NCBI GenBank assembly: GCA_041391225.1
Contig: JAWKOL010000022.1
Span: forward strand, 1-64,000
Length of the DNA: 64,000 nt
Direction: 5' to 3'
Origin: RI-153 sp041391225
GTDB lineage: Bacteria > Chloroflexota > Anaerolineae > Caldilineales > Caldilineaceae
In this document: positions 19,713 to 29,200 of the stretch, piece after piece
How the letters are laid out: every line of letters begins with the position of its first letter
How positions within the stretch are numbered: position 1 is the first letter of the stretch
The notes under the pieces: generated by a model
The model's input: the letters and a program-made list of their open reading frames with translations, nothing else
Databases searched by the model: none
What the model was told of the DNA's origin: nothing
Position numbers and translations under genes: made by a program

Positions 19713-20789
19713 TTACTTCCATGTCTGCCGCAGCACGCGCACCCAGTTTCCGTGCGCGATTTTGGTCAGGTCTTCGCCGGTGTAGCCGCGGTCTTCCAGC
19801 GCTTCCACCAGTTTGGGCAGGCCGGCGGCGTCTTTGAGATCGTGGGGCATGATGGCGCCGTCGAAATCGGAGCCAAGCGCCACATGATCAACGCCCATGC
19901 GCTCCACCATGTAATCGACGTGACGCACAATCTCGGCCAAGGACGTTTCTAGATCGGCGCGGCCGTCTTCGCGCAGGAAGCCGATGTGGAAGTTGACGCC
20001 GGCCACACCGCCCGACTTGGCGATGGTGTCCAACTGGGCGTCGGTGAGGTTGCGCGGGGTGGCGCTCATGGCGTGGGCGCCGGAGTGGGTGGCCACCAAC
20101 GGCGCGTCGCTCAACTCGGCGATGTCCCAGAAGCCTTTTTCGTTGAGATGAGAGAGATCGAGCATGACGCCCAACTCGTTACATGCTTTCACCAGGCGCT
20201 TGCCGGCATCGGTAAGGCCGGGGCCGATGTCGGGCGTAGACGGGAAAGCGAAGGGCACACCGCTGGCGAAGATATTGGGTCGGCTCCACACCGGGCCGAT
20301 GGAACGCAAACCGGCATTATAGAACGTGTAAAGCGCGTGCAGATCTTCGTCAATGGCTTCCGCTCCCTCGAAGTGCAGGATCATGGCGAACGTGCCGTCG
20401 TCCAGGCACTGCTGCAATTCGTCGGCGGTGCGCACAATCTTGGTGGCGCCGTCGGATTCCTTTTCCACCTCGAAGAGTTTGGCCATCATGCCGATGGCAT
20501 AGCGCAGGGCGTACCCGTGATTGAGCATGGGTGGCAGCTGCATCTCGTATTGCGCCTGGCCGTCCTTCTTCAGACCCTCGCCGGGGAAGACGGACGCCGT
20601 CTCCGGTCTGCGTTGATTGGGGACAAAGAGCGCAAAGAAACCACCACCCAAGCCTCCGGCGCGGGCGCGGGGCAGATCAATGTGTCCGTGCGCGTTTTCG
20701 GCGAAGAACGAATCAGGCCGATCCGGCTTGGGATTGACAAGACGCAGGATCGTGTCGTTGTGGCCGTCGAAGATCAGCGGGGTGGGCAT
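19713..20789 (-). CDS. Membrane-dipeptidase family (M19) peptidase
   Basis: A 358-residue zinc dipeptidase of the renal dipeptidase/amidohydrolase TIM-barrel family, which hydrolyses dipeptides, including D-amino-acid ones in many bacteria. The metal and active-site motifs are intact: FDGHNDT (HxD) at the start, ILHFEGAEAI (bridging Glu), MLDLSHLNEKGFWDI, PLVATHSGAHAM and VALGSDFDGA (Asp). The start is set at MPTPLIF because AAAGGA lies eight bases upstream; an extension to 20840 has no ribosome site. There is no signal peptide, so it is cytoplasmic despite the family name. It is followed by the repeat element and then the conflict cassette, which has its own candidate promoter. A role in recycling wall or foreign dipeptides is plausible but not shown. 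Confidence 0.93.
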   Translation of the reverse strand: MPTPLIFDGHNDTILRLVNPKPDRPDSFFAENAHGHIDLPRARAGGLGGGFFALFVPNQRRPETASVFPGEGLKKDGQAQYEMQLPPMLNHGYALRYAIGMMAKLFEVEKESDGATKIVRTADELQQCLDDGTFAMILHFEGAEAIDEDLHALYTFYNAGLRSIGPVWSRPNIFASGVPFAFPSTPDIGPGLTDAGKRLVKACNELGVMLDLSHLNEKGFWDIAELSDAPLVATHSGAHAMSATPRNLTDAQLDTIAKSGGVAGVNFHIGFLREDGRADLETSLAEIVRHVDYMVERMGVDHVALGSDFDGAIMPHDLKDAAGLPKLVEALEDRGYTGEDLTKIAHGNWVRVLRQTWK

Positions 20790-20848
20790 GGGAAGATCCT
20801 TTCGGGAAGATGAGCTGGGATTGTGAATTGTGATGGGCAAACGGGAGA

Positions 20849-20931
20849 TTGGGCGATTAGGCGATTAAGAGATTGGGGAGCAGCCTTTAATCGCCTAATC
20901 CCTCAATCCCTCAATCTCTTCTCTAATCTGC
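20849..20931. repeat. Inverted repeat of GATTGGGCGATT/AATCGCCTAATC words
   Basis: AGATTGGGCGATTAGGCGATTAA pairs with TTAATCGCCTAATCCCTCAATC at 20887 onward. It lies upstream of the M19 gene and belongs to the same word-repeat class as 62111-62190. Confidence 0.75.
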
Positions 20932-20971
20932 TCCGATTATCGATCCAAAACCGCCACACTACAAGTGTAGC

Positions 20972-21013
20972 GCCAATTAGGGGCCAATAAATGCCAATTA
21001 GGGGCCAATAAAT
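20972..21013. repeat. Tandem 21-bp direct repeat, two exact copies
   Basis: GCCAATTAGGGGCCAATAAAT occurs twice back to back, each with an internal GCCAAT duplication. It immediately precedes the terminator hairpin. The role is unknown; it could be a protein-binding array. Confidence 0.85.
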
Positions 21014-21047
21014 AAAGAGACGTCCTCGGGGGAAAGGACGTCTCTTT
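21014..21047 (-). terminator. Intrinsic terminator of the BNR-repeat gene
   Basis: A 13-bp perfect stem (AAAGAGACGTCCT / AGGACGTCTCTTT) with an 8-base loop, followed on the minus strand by ATTTATT. It lies 26 bases past the stop of the BNR-repeat gene. Confidence 0.8.
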
Positions 21048-21072
21048 CAGGGTACGATGGAATCAAATCAGG

Positions 21073-22350
21073 TTACGATTCTTTGCCGTTGTGAACCGGC
21101 TGGGCGGCCAGGACACCGGCTTCGGGCTGCGTGCTGCGACGACGGGCCAGGTCCAGCCACAGGATGGCGGCGAGACCCACGGCGGCCAGTCCGGCCAGGA
21201 CCCAGGCCACGATGGCCAGGAAGTCGATGCCGGTCTCAGGCGTGGTCACCGGCGTAGCAGGGGCGGGTGTAGCCACGATGGCGGCGTCGGCGGGCTGCGG
21301 GTTGGCGCTTGCCAGTTCGATGGCGACGGCTGCACCCAGAGCCAGCGGCGTGCGGCTGTTTTCGGTCAGCGCATAGACGGCGCCGGTGCGACCGCTCAGC
21401 GGCATCAGGTCGGTGACAGCCACATTCTCGACACTTTCGAGCGGCTGCCATGCCTGCCCGGCGTCGGTGCTCATGCTCACACCCAGCGGCGTGGTATGCA
21501 GGCTGACACCACCCACCGACAGGCTGGAACTCACGTAGACAACCTGCGGCTGCGCTGCGTCCACGGCCAGGTCGTTGATGTAGAGCTGCGAACCCGGCGC
21601 ATAGTTCAGGCCATTGTTCACGGCCTGCCAGTTGACGCCATCCTGGCTCATGCGTACACCGTTGGAGGCGGTGCCGACGTAGACGGTTGCCGGTTTGGTG
21701 TCGGCGATAGCGAGGGCTGTTGCCGGGCTGGACAGGTTCTCAACTTCCACCCAACTCAGGCCGAAGTTCTCGGCGCGATACAGATGCCATTCGGTGCGGG
21801 CGAAGACCATGTTCGAGCCATCGCTGGCGGCCACCACTTCGAGGACAGGCTCATCCAGCAGCAACTGACCACCCTCGATCATGCTGGCGCCCACATCACG
21901 CAGGCGGTGCAGACCGTCGGTGTCGGTGCCGACGAAGACCAGGTGATTCACGGGGTCTACGGCGACGTCGGTGATGCTGCCGATGGCGTCGGTGTCCAGC
22001 GGAATGCGCATCCAGGATTCGCCGTTGTCGGCGGAGCGATAGAGCGCCAGTTCGTTGGCGGCGCCGATGTAGAGTGTGCCGTTCTGGCCGTCCATGGCCA
22101 CGGCGTTGACAATCACGCCTTCGGGCGTGGCAACGGAGCGCCATGCGCCCGGTTCACCGGCGAAGAGTTCGCCGCCGTCCACAGCGTAGTTGACGCCGTC
22201 GATCTCATGGGCGGGTGCAAAGTCGCGCACATTTTGCAGCGTGGCAACCGTGGCAGGCTGATCCGATTCCAGTGCGCTCACCATGCCGGCAAACACGGCG
22301 CCGGTCAGCAACAGGGTCACCATCATCATCAACACTTTTCGCAAGTTCAT
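21073..22350 (-). CDS. Secreted BNR/Asp-box repeat protein with C-terminal membrane anchor
   Basis: This 425-residue protein begins MNLRKVLMMMVTLLLTGAVF, a signal peptide cleaved around VSA; this start is preferred to upstream methionines because it gives a standard signal peptide. The body is a predicted beta-propeller of Asp-box (sialidase/YCF48-like) blades: ALYRSADNGESWMRIPL, VFVGTDTDGLHRL, RAENFGLSWVEVENL, VRMSQDGVNWQAVNN and VSMSTDAGQAWQPL. A Thr/Pro spacer, a TM helix (FLAIVAWVLAGLAAVGLAAIL) and a basic tail anchor it, exposing the propeller outside. No catalytic sialidase residues are evident. It is transcribed alone and ends at a strong terminator. The function is unknown; a surface scaffold or binding role fits the fold. 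Confidence 0.85.
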   Translation of the reverse strand: MNLRKVLMMMVTLLLTGAVFAGMVSALESDQPATVATLQNVRDFAPAHEIDGVNYAVDGGELFAGEPGAWRSVATPEGVIVNAVAMDGQNGTLYIGAANELALYRSADNGESWMRIPLDTDAIGSITDVAVDPVNHLVFVGTDTDGLHRLRDVGASMIEGGQLLLDEPVLEVVAASDGSNMVFARTEWHLYRAENFGLSWVEVENLSSPATALAIADTKPATVYVGTASNGVRMSQDGVNWQAVNNGLNYAPGSQLYINDLAVDAAQPQVVYVSSSLSVGGVSLHTTPLGVSMSTDAGQAWQPLESVENVAVTDLMPLSGRTGAVYALTENSRTPLALGAAVAIELASANPQPADAAIVATPAPATPVTTPETGIDFLAIVAWVLAGLAAVGLAAILWLDLARRRSTQPEAGVLAAQPVHNGKES

Positions 22351-22949
22351 CTCTGTCTCTCCCATCGGCTTATCTGTAAGTTTGGCGGTTTTCACTGGCG
22401 CCAAACTGGTCAATCTGCTTCGTGACTCCACTATACCGATGAAACCAAGTGACTGTTTGACCTAGTCGAGATCCCTTTCGGACCGTTTTCCGACGCTGCG
22501 TGTGGTTCAGCGCCAGGCTTGTGTTTCATCATCTGTCGTTATGCTGCTGTAAGGAGTCAGGCACTTCTAACTATACTGTTTGTAGAGGAAATTGGAATGC
22601 ACCGAAAGTAGGGTTGGCGTTACCACTTTTGGTGGAATTTCCTTTCGCGCCGGTCAGATGGATCATTATCAGGACGAACTAGAAGCAACAATGTTCCCGT
22701 TTTTGTGTGAAGCTGTTGTTGGCGGGGTGCGATCAGTATAGATGAGGGCGATCAACCCGGGCTGTGTCTCAGCGCACAAGCAAGCCGTATTCAAACGCGA
22801 AGGGGGTATCCAGTAGAGATAGCAGTTTTTATTTGATAATGCCGGTGATCCAGCATCCTTTATCGATTTTTAACACATTTCTTATGCAATTCTCGGGTGA
22901 TGTTTATATAGTAGAGACTCCACCTTCGCCATACACCTACTGGTAGCCT
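22351..22949. other. Divergent intergenic region
   Basis: These 599 bases separate the minus-strand BNR-repeat gene from the plus-strand kinase gene and must carry both promoters. The region is more AT-rich than its neighbours. A possible TATAGT -10 at 22907-22912 lies about 40 bases before the kinase start, but no good -35 accompanies it. No gene, tRNA or hairpin of note was seen. Confidence 0.5.
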
Positions 22950-25070
22950 ATGAATATCGCGACTCAGAATGTACGGACCGCTCTGCCGTTTCCCAATCCA
23001 GGACGAGTCAGATACGGCCGCACGCCTTCACCGGCGCGCTTGCTGTTCATTGTCACCGCGTCGGTGTTCGCCGCCGAAGCATTGCTGATGTTTGTGATTT
23101 TGCCACGGTTGGACGCGAGTCCGCTGTGGATCGGTTTCTTGGACTCCGGCCTGCTCACAGTCTTCATATTGCCTTTTCTCTACTTCTTTCTTATTCGTCC
23201 TTTGACACAGCAGATCAAGGCGCGTCAGCGTTTTGAAGCAGCGTTGGAATCTGCCAACGCAGAATTGGAGCAGCGTGTTCAAGCGCGCACCAAGGAGTTG
23301 ACCCAGGCAAACACGACACTCCGCCAGGAGATCAGCGAAAGAAAGCGCACCGAGGACGCGCTCCGCCAGGCGCGCATGCTATTGGAGACGCGCGTAAAAG
23401 AGCGGACGCGAGATCTGGCTCAAGCCAATGAAGACTTGAAGACCGAGATCAGCGAGCGCAGACGCGCTGAAAAAGAGCTTCATGTGCAGACGCGCGCATT
23501 GCATGCTGCCGGCCAGGGCATCGTGATCACAGATAGATCCGGTTGCATCTTGTGGGCCAATCCGGCGTTTACAGATATCTCCGGGTACACACTGGAAGAC
23601 GTAACCGGCCACACGCCGCGCATCCTCAACGCCGGGCAGCACGATGCGAAATTTTTTCAGACACTGTGGGAGACGATCCTCTCCGGCACGACCTGGATCG
23701 GCGAGATCACCAATCGGCGTAAGAACGGTGAAACTTTCATCGCAGAACAGACGATCACACCGGTCACCGATGAACTGGGAGAAGTCACACACTTCATCAC
23801 CATCATGCGCGACATCACCGAACGCAAGCGCACCCAGGATCAGCTGTTCCAAAAGAACCAGGAATTGTTGGCCGTGAGCCGCTCCGAACATGAACAAAGA
23901 CAGTTCGCAGAAGCGCTGTTTGAATCGACCGCTGCGCTGTGTTCCAGCCTAAACTTGAATGAGGTTTTGGATCGGATTTTGGAGCAGCTTGCAAGTGTCA
24001 CGCCGTATGTGGCTTCCGCCGTCTTTTTGCTGCGTGACGACTGGGTTGAGATCCCGCGACATCGGCGCTACGATGGTTCGCTGCATTCACATGACCTGGC
24101 CAACGGCTTTCGTCTTTCCTCCGTGCCGCAGCTTCGCCATATGGTGGCCTACCCACAGCCACTGCTGGTAGACGACACCCAGGCGACCAATGACTGGCAC
24201 CCACTAGAAGGCTTAGAATGGATTCGTTCGTGTATCATCGTGCCTATGGTTGAAGGCGACAACGTGGTGGGATTCCTGGCGACGGTTAGCGATGAAGCAA
24301 ATTACTTCGAGAAGAAGAGCCTGAAGGCGCTGGCAGCTTTTGCCGCCCATGCAACCGTTGCCGTCAAAAATGCCTGGCTTTTCGAGCAGGTCCGCACCGG
24401 TCACAAGCGCCTACAGTCGCTTTCCCATCGTTTGGTAGAGACGCAGGAGGCAGAACGCAGGTACATTGCGCAGGAGTTGCACGATGAGGCAGGGCAATCG
24501 CTCACATCGCTGCTATTTGGTCTGCGCGACCTGGAGAAGTGTGTTGCGCAGCCGGAGAGGATTCTCCCCATTGCCGCCGAACTGCGTTGTCGCACAGAGG
24601 AGATTATGGAAGGGCTGCACCGTCTGGCGGTGAATCTACGCCCCACCAGCCTGGATCACCTGGGGCTTGTTGCCGCGCTCGAAGCATACATCCGGCGTCT
24701 ATCATCTCAAAGCGACTGGACGATCCGTTTCAAAGCGGTGGGGTTGGATGACAGCCGACTGGCGACCAACCTGGAGACGACATTCTATCGAATCGCTCAA
24801 GAAGCCCTGACAAATGTACTTCGCCATGCCGACGCCACCCGAGTAGATGTATTACTGCAACGGCACGGCGACAAGGTTTCACTTGTCATCGAAGACGACG
24901 GCGTCGGCTTCGATGTGCAGCAGGTAGATCAGACCAGCCACGTGGGCCTGGTGGGTGTCCGCGAACGCTGTGAACGGTTCAACGGTGTCGTAACAATCGA
25001 AAGCAGCCTCGGAAATGGCACTACCATCATCGCAGAGATTCCCTATGCCGATTCGTATCCTATTTGCTGA
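22950..25070 (+). CDS. Membrane sensor histidine kinase, NarL-type (PAS-GAF-HisKA_3)
   Basis: This 706-residue kinase phosphorylates the overlapping downstream regulator. Two TM helices (about 31-52 and 60-85) bracket a short outer loop. A long charged coiled coil follows (about 88-180, with two ERT/KELTQAN-like heptad blocks). Next are a PAS domain (about 185-300; GIVITDRSGCILWANPAF, ending IMRDITERKR), a GAF domain (about 325-480) and a HisKA_3 dimerisation helix with the phospho-histidine in YIAQELHDEAGQSL. The HATPase has N-box EALTNVLRHADA, G1 EDDGVGFD and G2 VGLVGVRERCERF. The gene overlaps the next one by 26 bases, so the pair is translationally coupled. The sensed signal is unknown. 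Confidence 0.93.
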   Translation: MNIATQNVRTALPFPNPGRVRYGRTPSPARLLFIVTASVFAAEALLMFVILPRLDASPLWIGFLDSGLLTVFILPFLYFFLIRPLTQQIKARQRFEAALESANAELEQRVQARTKELTQANTTLRQEISERKRTEDALRQARMLLETRVKERTRDLAQANEDLKTEISERRRAEKELHVQTRALHAAGQGIVITDRSGCILWANPAFTDISGYTLEDVTGHTPRILNAGQHDAKFFQTLWETILSGTTWIGEITNRRKNGETFIAEQTITPVTDELGEVTHFITIMRDITERKRTQDQLFQKNQELLAVSRSEHEQRQFAEALFESTAALCSSLNLNEVLDRILEQLASVTPYVASAVFLLRDDWVEIPRHRRYDGSLHSHDLANGFRLSSVPQLRHMVAYPQPLLVDDTQATNDWHPLEGLEWIRSCIIVPMVEGDNVVGFLATVSDEANYFEKKSLKALAAFAAHATVAVKNAWLFEQVRTGHKRLQSLSHRLVETQEAERRYIAQELHDEAGQSLTSLLFGLRDLEKCVAQPERILPIAAELRCRTEEIMEGLHRLAVNLRPTSLDHLGLVAALEAYIRRLSSQSDWTIRFKAVGLDDSRLATNLETTFYRIAQEALTNVLRHADATRVDVLLQRHGDKVSLVIEDDGVGFDVQQVDQTSHVGLVGVRERCERFNGVVTIESSLGNGTTIIAEIPYADSYPIC

Positions 25071-25686
25071 CGATCATAGCATCGTACGTCGTGGTCTCGT
25101 ATCGCTGATCCAAACAGAACCCGATATGACCGTCGTCGGAGAAGCCACCGACAGCAACGAAGCGTTGCGGATGGTCGAGCAGCTACGCCCCGATGTAGCT
25201 GTGTTGGATCTCAGTATGCCTGGCACTGGCGGCGTTGAGGTGACGCGACAACTCACCAAGTATGTACCCAGTGTGAGGGTCCTCATCCTTACATTCGACG
25301 AAGACGAAGGCATGTTTCACGCCGCCATGAGCGCAGGAGCCGCCGGCTATATTCTGAAGCGCGCCGCAGATGCAGAGTTGGTTCAAGCGATCCGCTCCGT
25401 CGCCAAGGGCGAGCCGTACGTGCATCCTCGCTTTCTTGGCGCGCTGCTGCGAGGTTTCACCGATGCCGACAGCAGCGCTTCTGAACCAGCGCAGATCCTC
25501 ACTGGGCGCGAACAGGAAGTGTTGGTCTCTCTAGCGCGTGGATACACCAATCGTGAGATTGCCGAAACGCTGCGTATCAGTGTGCGCACCGTAGAAAGCC
25601 ACCGCGCCAACCTGATGAGCAAGCTGCGGCTGCGTACTCGTTTCGATCTGGTCAACTATGCAGAAGAACATGGCCTTCTAAGTTAA
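25045..25686 (+). CDS. NarL/LuxR-family response regulator
   Basis: A 213-residue partner of the upstream kinase. The start MPIRILFADDH is chosen because it is the canonical receiver N-terminus; it lies inside the kinase reading frame. The receiver has the acidic pair D9-D10, phospho-accepting D55 (VAVLDLSMP) and conserved lysine (YILKRA). The LuxR helix-turn-helix is at about 147-205 (LTGREQEVLVSLARGYTNRE, VRTVESHRANLMSKL). All key residues are intact, unlike the regulator at 359-1120. Targets are unknown; autoregulation or control of the downstream secreted-protein block is possible. Confidence 0.94.
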   Translation: MPIRILFADDHSIVRRGLVSLIQTEPDMTVVGEATDSNEALRMVEQLRPDVAVLDLSMPGTGGVEVTRQLTKYVPSVRVLILTFDEDEGMFHAAMSAGAAGYILKRAADAELVQAIRSVAKGEPYVHPRFLGALLRGFTDADSSASEPAQILTGREQEVLVSLARGYTNREIAETLRISVRTVESHRANLMSKLRLRTRFDLVNYAEEHGLLS

Positions 25687-25749
25687 ACAGCCAGTACAGA
25701 GCGGCGCAAATGAGTCGCTGAATTCCGTTGAAATGTGGAGGGATGAAAT

Positions 25750-25836
25750 GTGGAGGGAGCACGCCCTCGTGCGGGTTTATAGGGCAACAGCCGCACGCGA
25801 GCATGCTTTCTCCGCGAATATTCGACGGTTGGTCGC
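25750..25836. repeat. Dispersed repeat, copy 3 (fullest inverted form)
   Basis: TGTGGAGGGAGCACGCCCTCGTGCGGG and, 16 bases on, its near-inverse GCCGCACGCGAGCATGCTTTC then TCCGCGAATATTCGACGGTTGGTCGC. The outer part matches the inverse of copy 1 at 14288. It could be a small non-autonomous palindromic element. Confidence 0.75.
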
Positions 25837-25913
25837 TTAGCTTAATGACACTGTGTCTGTACAGACTACCCCGTACAAACTACTCCGTACAAACTACGTA
25901 GAACAACAGGTAG

Positions 25914-25966
25914 AAAACACGAGGTGCGCTTTCCGAAAATCTGCGGAGCGCACCTCGTGTTTTTTG
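25914..25966 (+). terminator. Rho-independent terminator after the kinase/regulator pair
   Basis: AAAACACGAGGTGCGC pairs perfectly with GCGCACCTCGTGTTTT around an 18-base loop and ends in a T tract. It works in either direction. Confidence 0.85.
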
Positions 25967-26298
25967 CCTAGAAGATTACCTGACATCCGCGTATCAAATT
26001 CGCTTATTTGTTACACAAAACACAACTATATTGGTACACATGTCTTATTTGTGGCAATCGCAACCTCGAAGTACGACATGGGGTCACAGACTCCATCGCC
26101 CTCCGGCTGATTGAACAATGGATCAAATGCCTCGGCTTTCACCGCGCTATTTCAAGCCCACAGCAGGCTTATAGCTGCTAGTACGACGAGGAAATCCAGC
26201 ATGGCGTTTTCAGCGCAATGATCTATCGATTGCGCCGACCTGTAGTCTTTGAGGCGCGGCCTGGAAGTGTGGCCCATGAACCGTGAAGGAGAAAGAAG
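25967..26298. other. Intergenic region upstream of the secreted-protein block
   Basis: These 332 bases hold no gene that I can support. The region should contain the promoter of the giant surface-protein gene; a GAAGGAGAAAGAAG ribosome site ends it at 26285-26298. Confidence 0.45.
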
Positions 26299-29200
26299 AT
26301 GACGAGAGGTAAAATGGAAGGGCATTTCCTTCAGACTGCTACTGGCGCTGACGATCTTGATCAGCAGCCTGCCGCTGTCTCGTTCCAACCAGGGAGTCTA
26401 TGCAGCCGATGATCCCCCTACCACACCCCAGCCAAGTGGCATCGGCTCTGTCTTCCTGCCCATTGTGAGCGGGAATAACACAACCACACAACAGGCGCCC
26501 GATGCCGATCCGCAAGGCGGCATTTCCATCTTTCTGCCTGTAATCGGCTCCGGCCGCATCAACGCCGCGCTACAGCGTGTGCTGGAACCGTTTCATATCA
26601 ACTTGCAGGCGCGCGCCAGTACACTCAGCACGAACCCGTTGCGCATCGTGGTGGTGAGCGCGCGTACCGAGCCGCTGGCCTTCAACGGCGGCGGCGTGGT
26701 GCAGGGCGATCCCATCGAAAGTTTCCGCTACCTCATCAACGTGGACAACACCGGCCAGACCGACCAGCGCAGCGCCGACCCCGGCACAGGCTGCTCGCCC
26801 GAAGATCCCGGCTACCCCGAAAGCTGTCGGTGGACGTCGATTGCCGGTGCGCCCAGCAATGCCCCCATCTACACCCAGGGCAATCAGGACGACTTCGCCA
26901 ACGGCGCCGAAATCATGATCCCCGATGGTCGCTTCCTGATCTCGGTGATGGCCGACGGCTACAAACTCGACGGTGTACACTTCGATGTACCCGTCGTCGA
27001 CGCGTCCGGCGTTGTCACCGTGGCCTTGCAGCCCTTCCCGCTGCCCGCCGCCACGCTGCAAGCCTGGGTCTTCGAAGACATCTCACCCACCAACAGCGCG
27101 CCTGATGCGCCCATCGAGCACGGCCTGGCCGGCTTCTCGGGTCATGTCGTGGACTATTTGGGTGAAATCAGCACCGATGTCTACGGCAATCCGCTTTGCA
27201 CCGAATACGAGCGAGACGAACTGGGCCAGATCATCTTCGATCCTGTCGATTTCACGCCCACTGCCATCCCTGGCACCGGCGGCGAATGTCTCAGCGACGA
27301 GAACGGCTACCTCGCCATCCCCAACATGGGGACCAATCGCTACGGCCTGGCTGCCGTGCCGCCCGACGGCACCGATTGGATCCAGACCACCACCCTCGAA
27401 GGCAACCACGAGTGGGATGCCTGGGTGATGGAAGGCTCCACCGGCCTCGACACCGAATTCGTCGTCGCCGGTGAACCATTCCCGGTGGCCATCTTCGGCT
27501 TTGTGCGCCAGACCGCCGACCTGCCCGTCGGCCCCGCTGGTTCGATCCGTGGCGTCGTCTCCGCCGCCAAGGTCTACATCCCCACCACGGGCGGTGTGGC
27601 CTTGCCTGGATCGATTTGGGGTGGTCTGGGCGGCATGAAGCTCGACAAACCCATCGACAGACCGTGGATCGCGCTCTCGGATCTCGGCAACGGTGACACC
27701 GCCATCTGGATCGGCCAGGGCGACGAAAATGGCGCCTTCCAGATCGACAACGTCCCCAACGGCAACTACACGCTCACGTGGTGGGACGAGCCGCAGAACT
27801 ACATCCTCGATCTGGTGCAGGTGACCGTGCAAAACGGCGAGGCCGTGGACCTGGGCATCCTGCCCCTCACTGGTTGGTGGACGCAGATGGAAGGCTACGT
27901 CTTCAACGACGCCAACCGCAATGGCAAGATGGATTGGCAGGATCTCGACAACGACGGCTGCCCCGACGTGGGCGAAGGCGAACTCGGCGTCCCCAACTAC
28001 ACCATCACGATCCGCAAGCGCGAAAACTCGCTCATGGATCGCGCCGGGCGCGCCATTGCCACCGATCAGTGTGGCTACTACAAATTCGACAACGTCTACC
28101 CCATGACGCAGTGGCTGATCATGGAAGCGTACAATGATCTCTACTACACCACTGGCATGACCTTCCAGGCCGACAACCAGCCCACACCCACCACCATCCT
28201 CGGCGCGGGCGTGGACGTGAGCATCCTGCCCATCATCGGCCTGGGTGGGCGCATCGACTGGGGCGTCCACTCGTACGATCCCACGGGCGCCAATGGCATC
28301 GACCCGCGCAACGGTGGCATTGCCGGCACCGTCAGCTACGACACCACCCGCAACGAACTGGATCCGCGCCACGCCGCCGTAGAAGACTGGCAGCCCGGCA
28401 TCTCGGATCTCGAAGTGAACCTCTACGCCACCGTTCCCTGTGGCACCACCGGCGCGCCCTGCGACGCAACCGGCTTCTACGAACTCGATTCCGATGGTTC
28501 CTACAGCAAAGGACCGCTGCTCAACAGCGCCGTCACCGAGACGTGGGAACGCCCCACCGGCTGTGTGGCCCGCAATGTGGACGGCGTCCCGCTCACCTAT
28601 CCCAACGATCAGCAGGTGTTGCCCCAGGATCCCAATGCCGAATGCCTGGAAGGCCCACTGATGGGTGTGCAGTTCCAGGCCGGCTTCTCCAGCGTGGACG
28701 GCAACTACGGCTTCGGCGAAATCCTGGCCGATCCGCTCACTGGCGACACCTACGAATCGCCCGTGGCCATCCCCGCAGGTGGCTACCTGGTAGAAGTGGT
28801 CGTCCCCGAAGACGATTTGGGCCGTCCGCTCTACAAGGTGACCCGCGAAGAGGACATCAACGTGGGCGAAGGCGATCTCTTCGTGCCGCAAGTGCCGCCG
28901 CCCGCCTGCGCCGGCGCGCTCCACATCGTCGACGTTGCCGATGTGGGAGGCGACGGCTACCCCGCGGTGACCATGGACAACGGCATCACGGTGCCGGCCT
29001 CGACCCCTCCGTTCAACCCGTCCTTCGCAGACATGGACGGCTCGCCCTACGAAGGTATGGTGAAGCCGCTGTGCGACGTCAAACTGGTGGAGTTGAACAA
29101 CGGCAAGTCGATTGCGCCCACCTTCAACTTCTTCACCGACGTGCCGCTGCCCGGCCGCTTCTGGGGCCTGATCGTCGACGATCTGACCTTCTCCAGCAAC

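Noticed and set aside
22449..22949. Short open frames (60 codons) in the divergent gap
   Set aside because: No ribosome site, no homology I recognise and AT-richer, non-coding-like composition.
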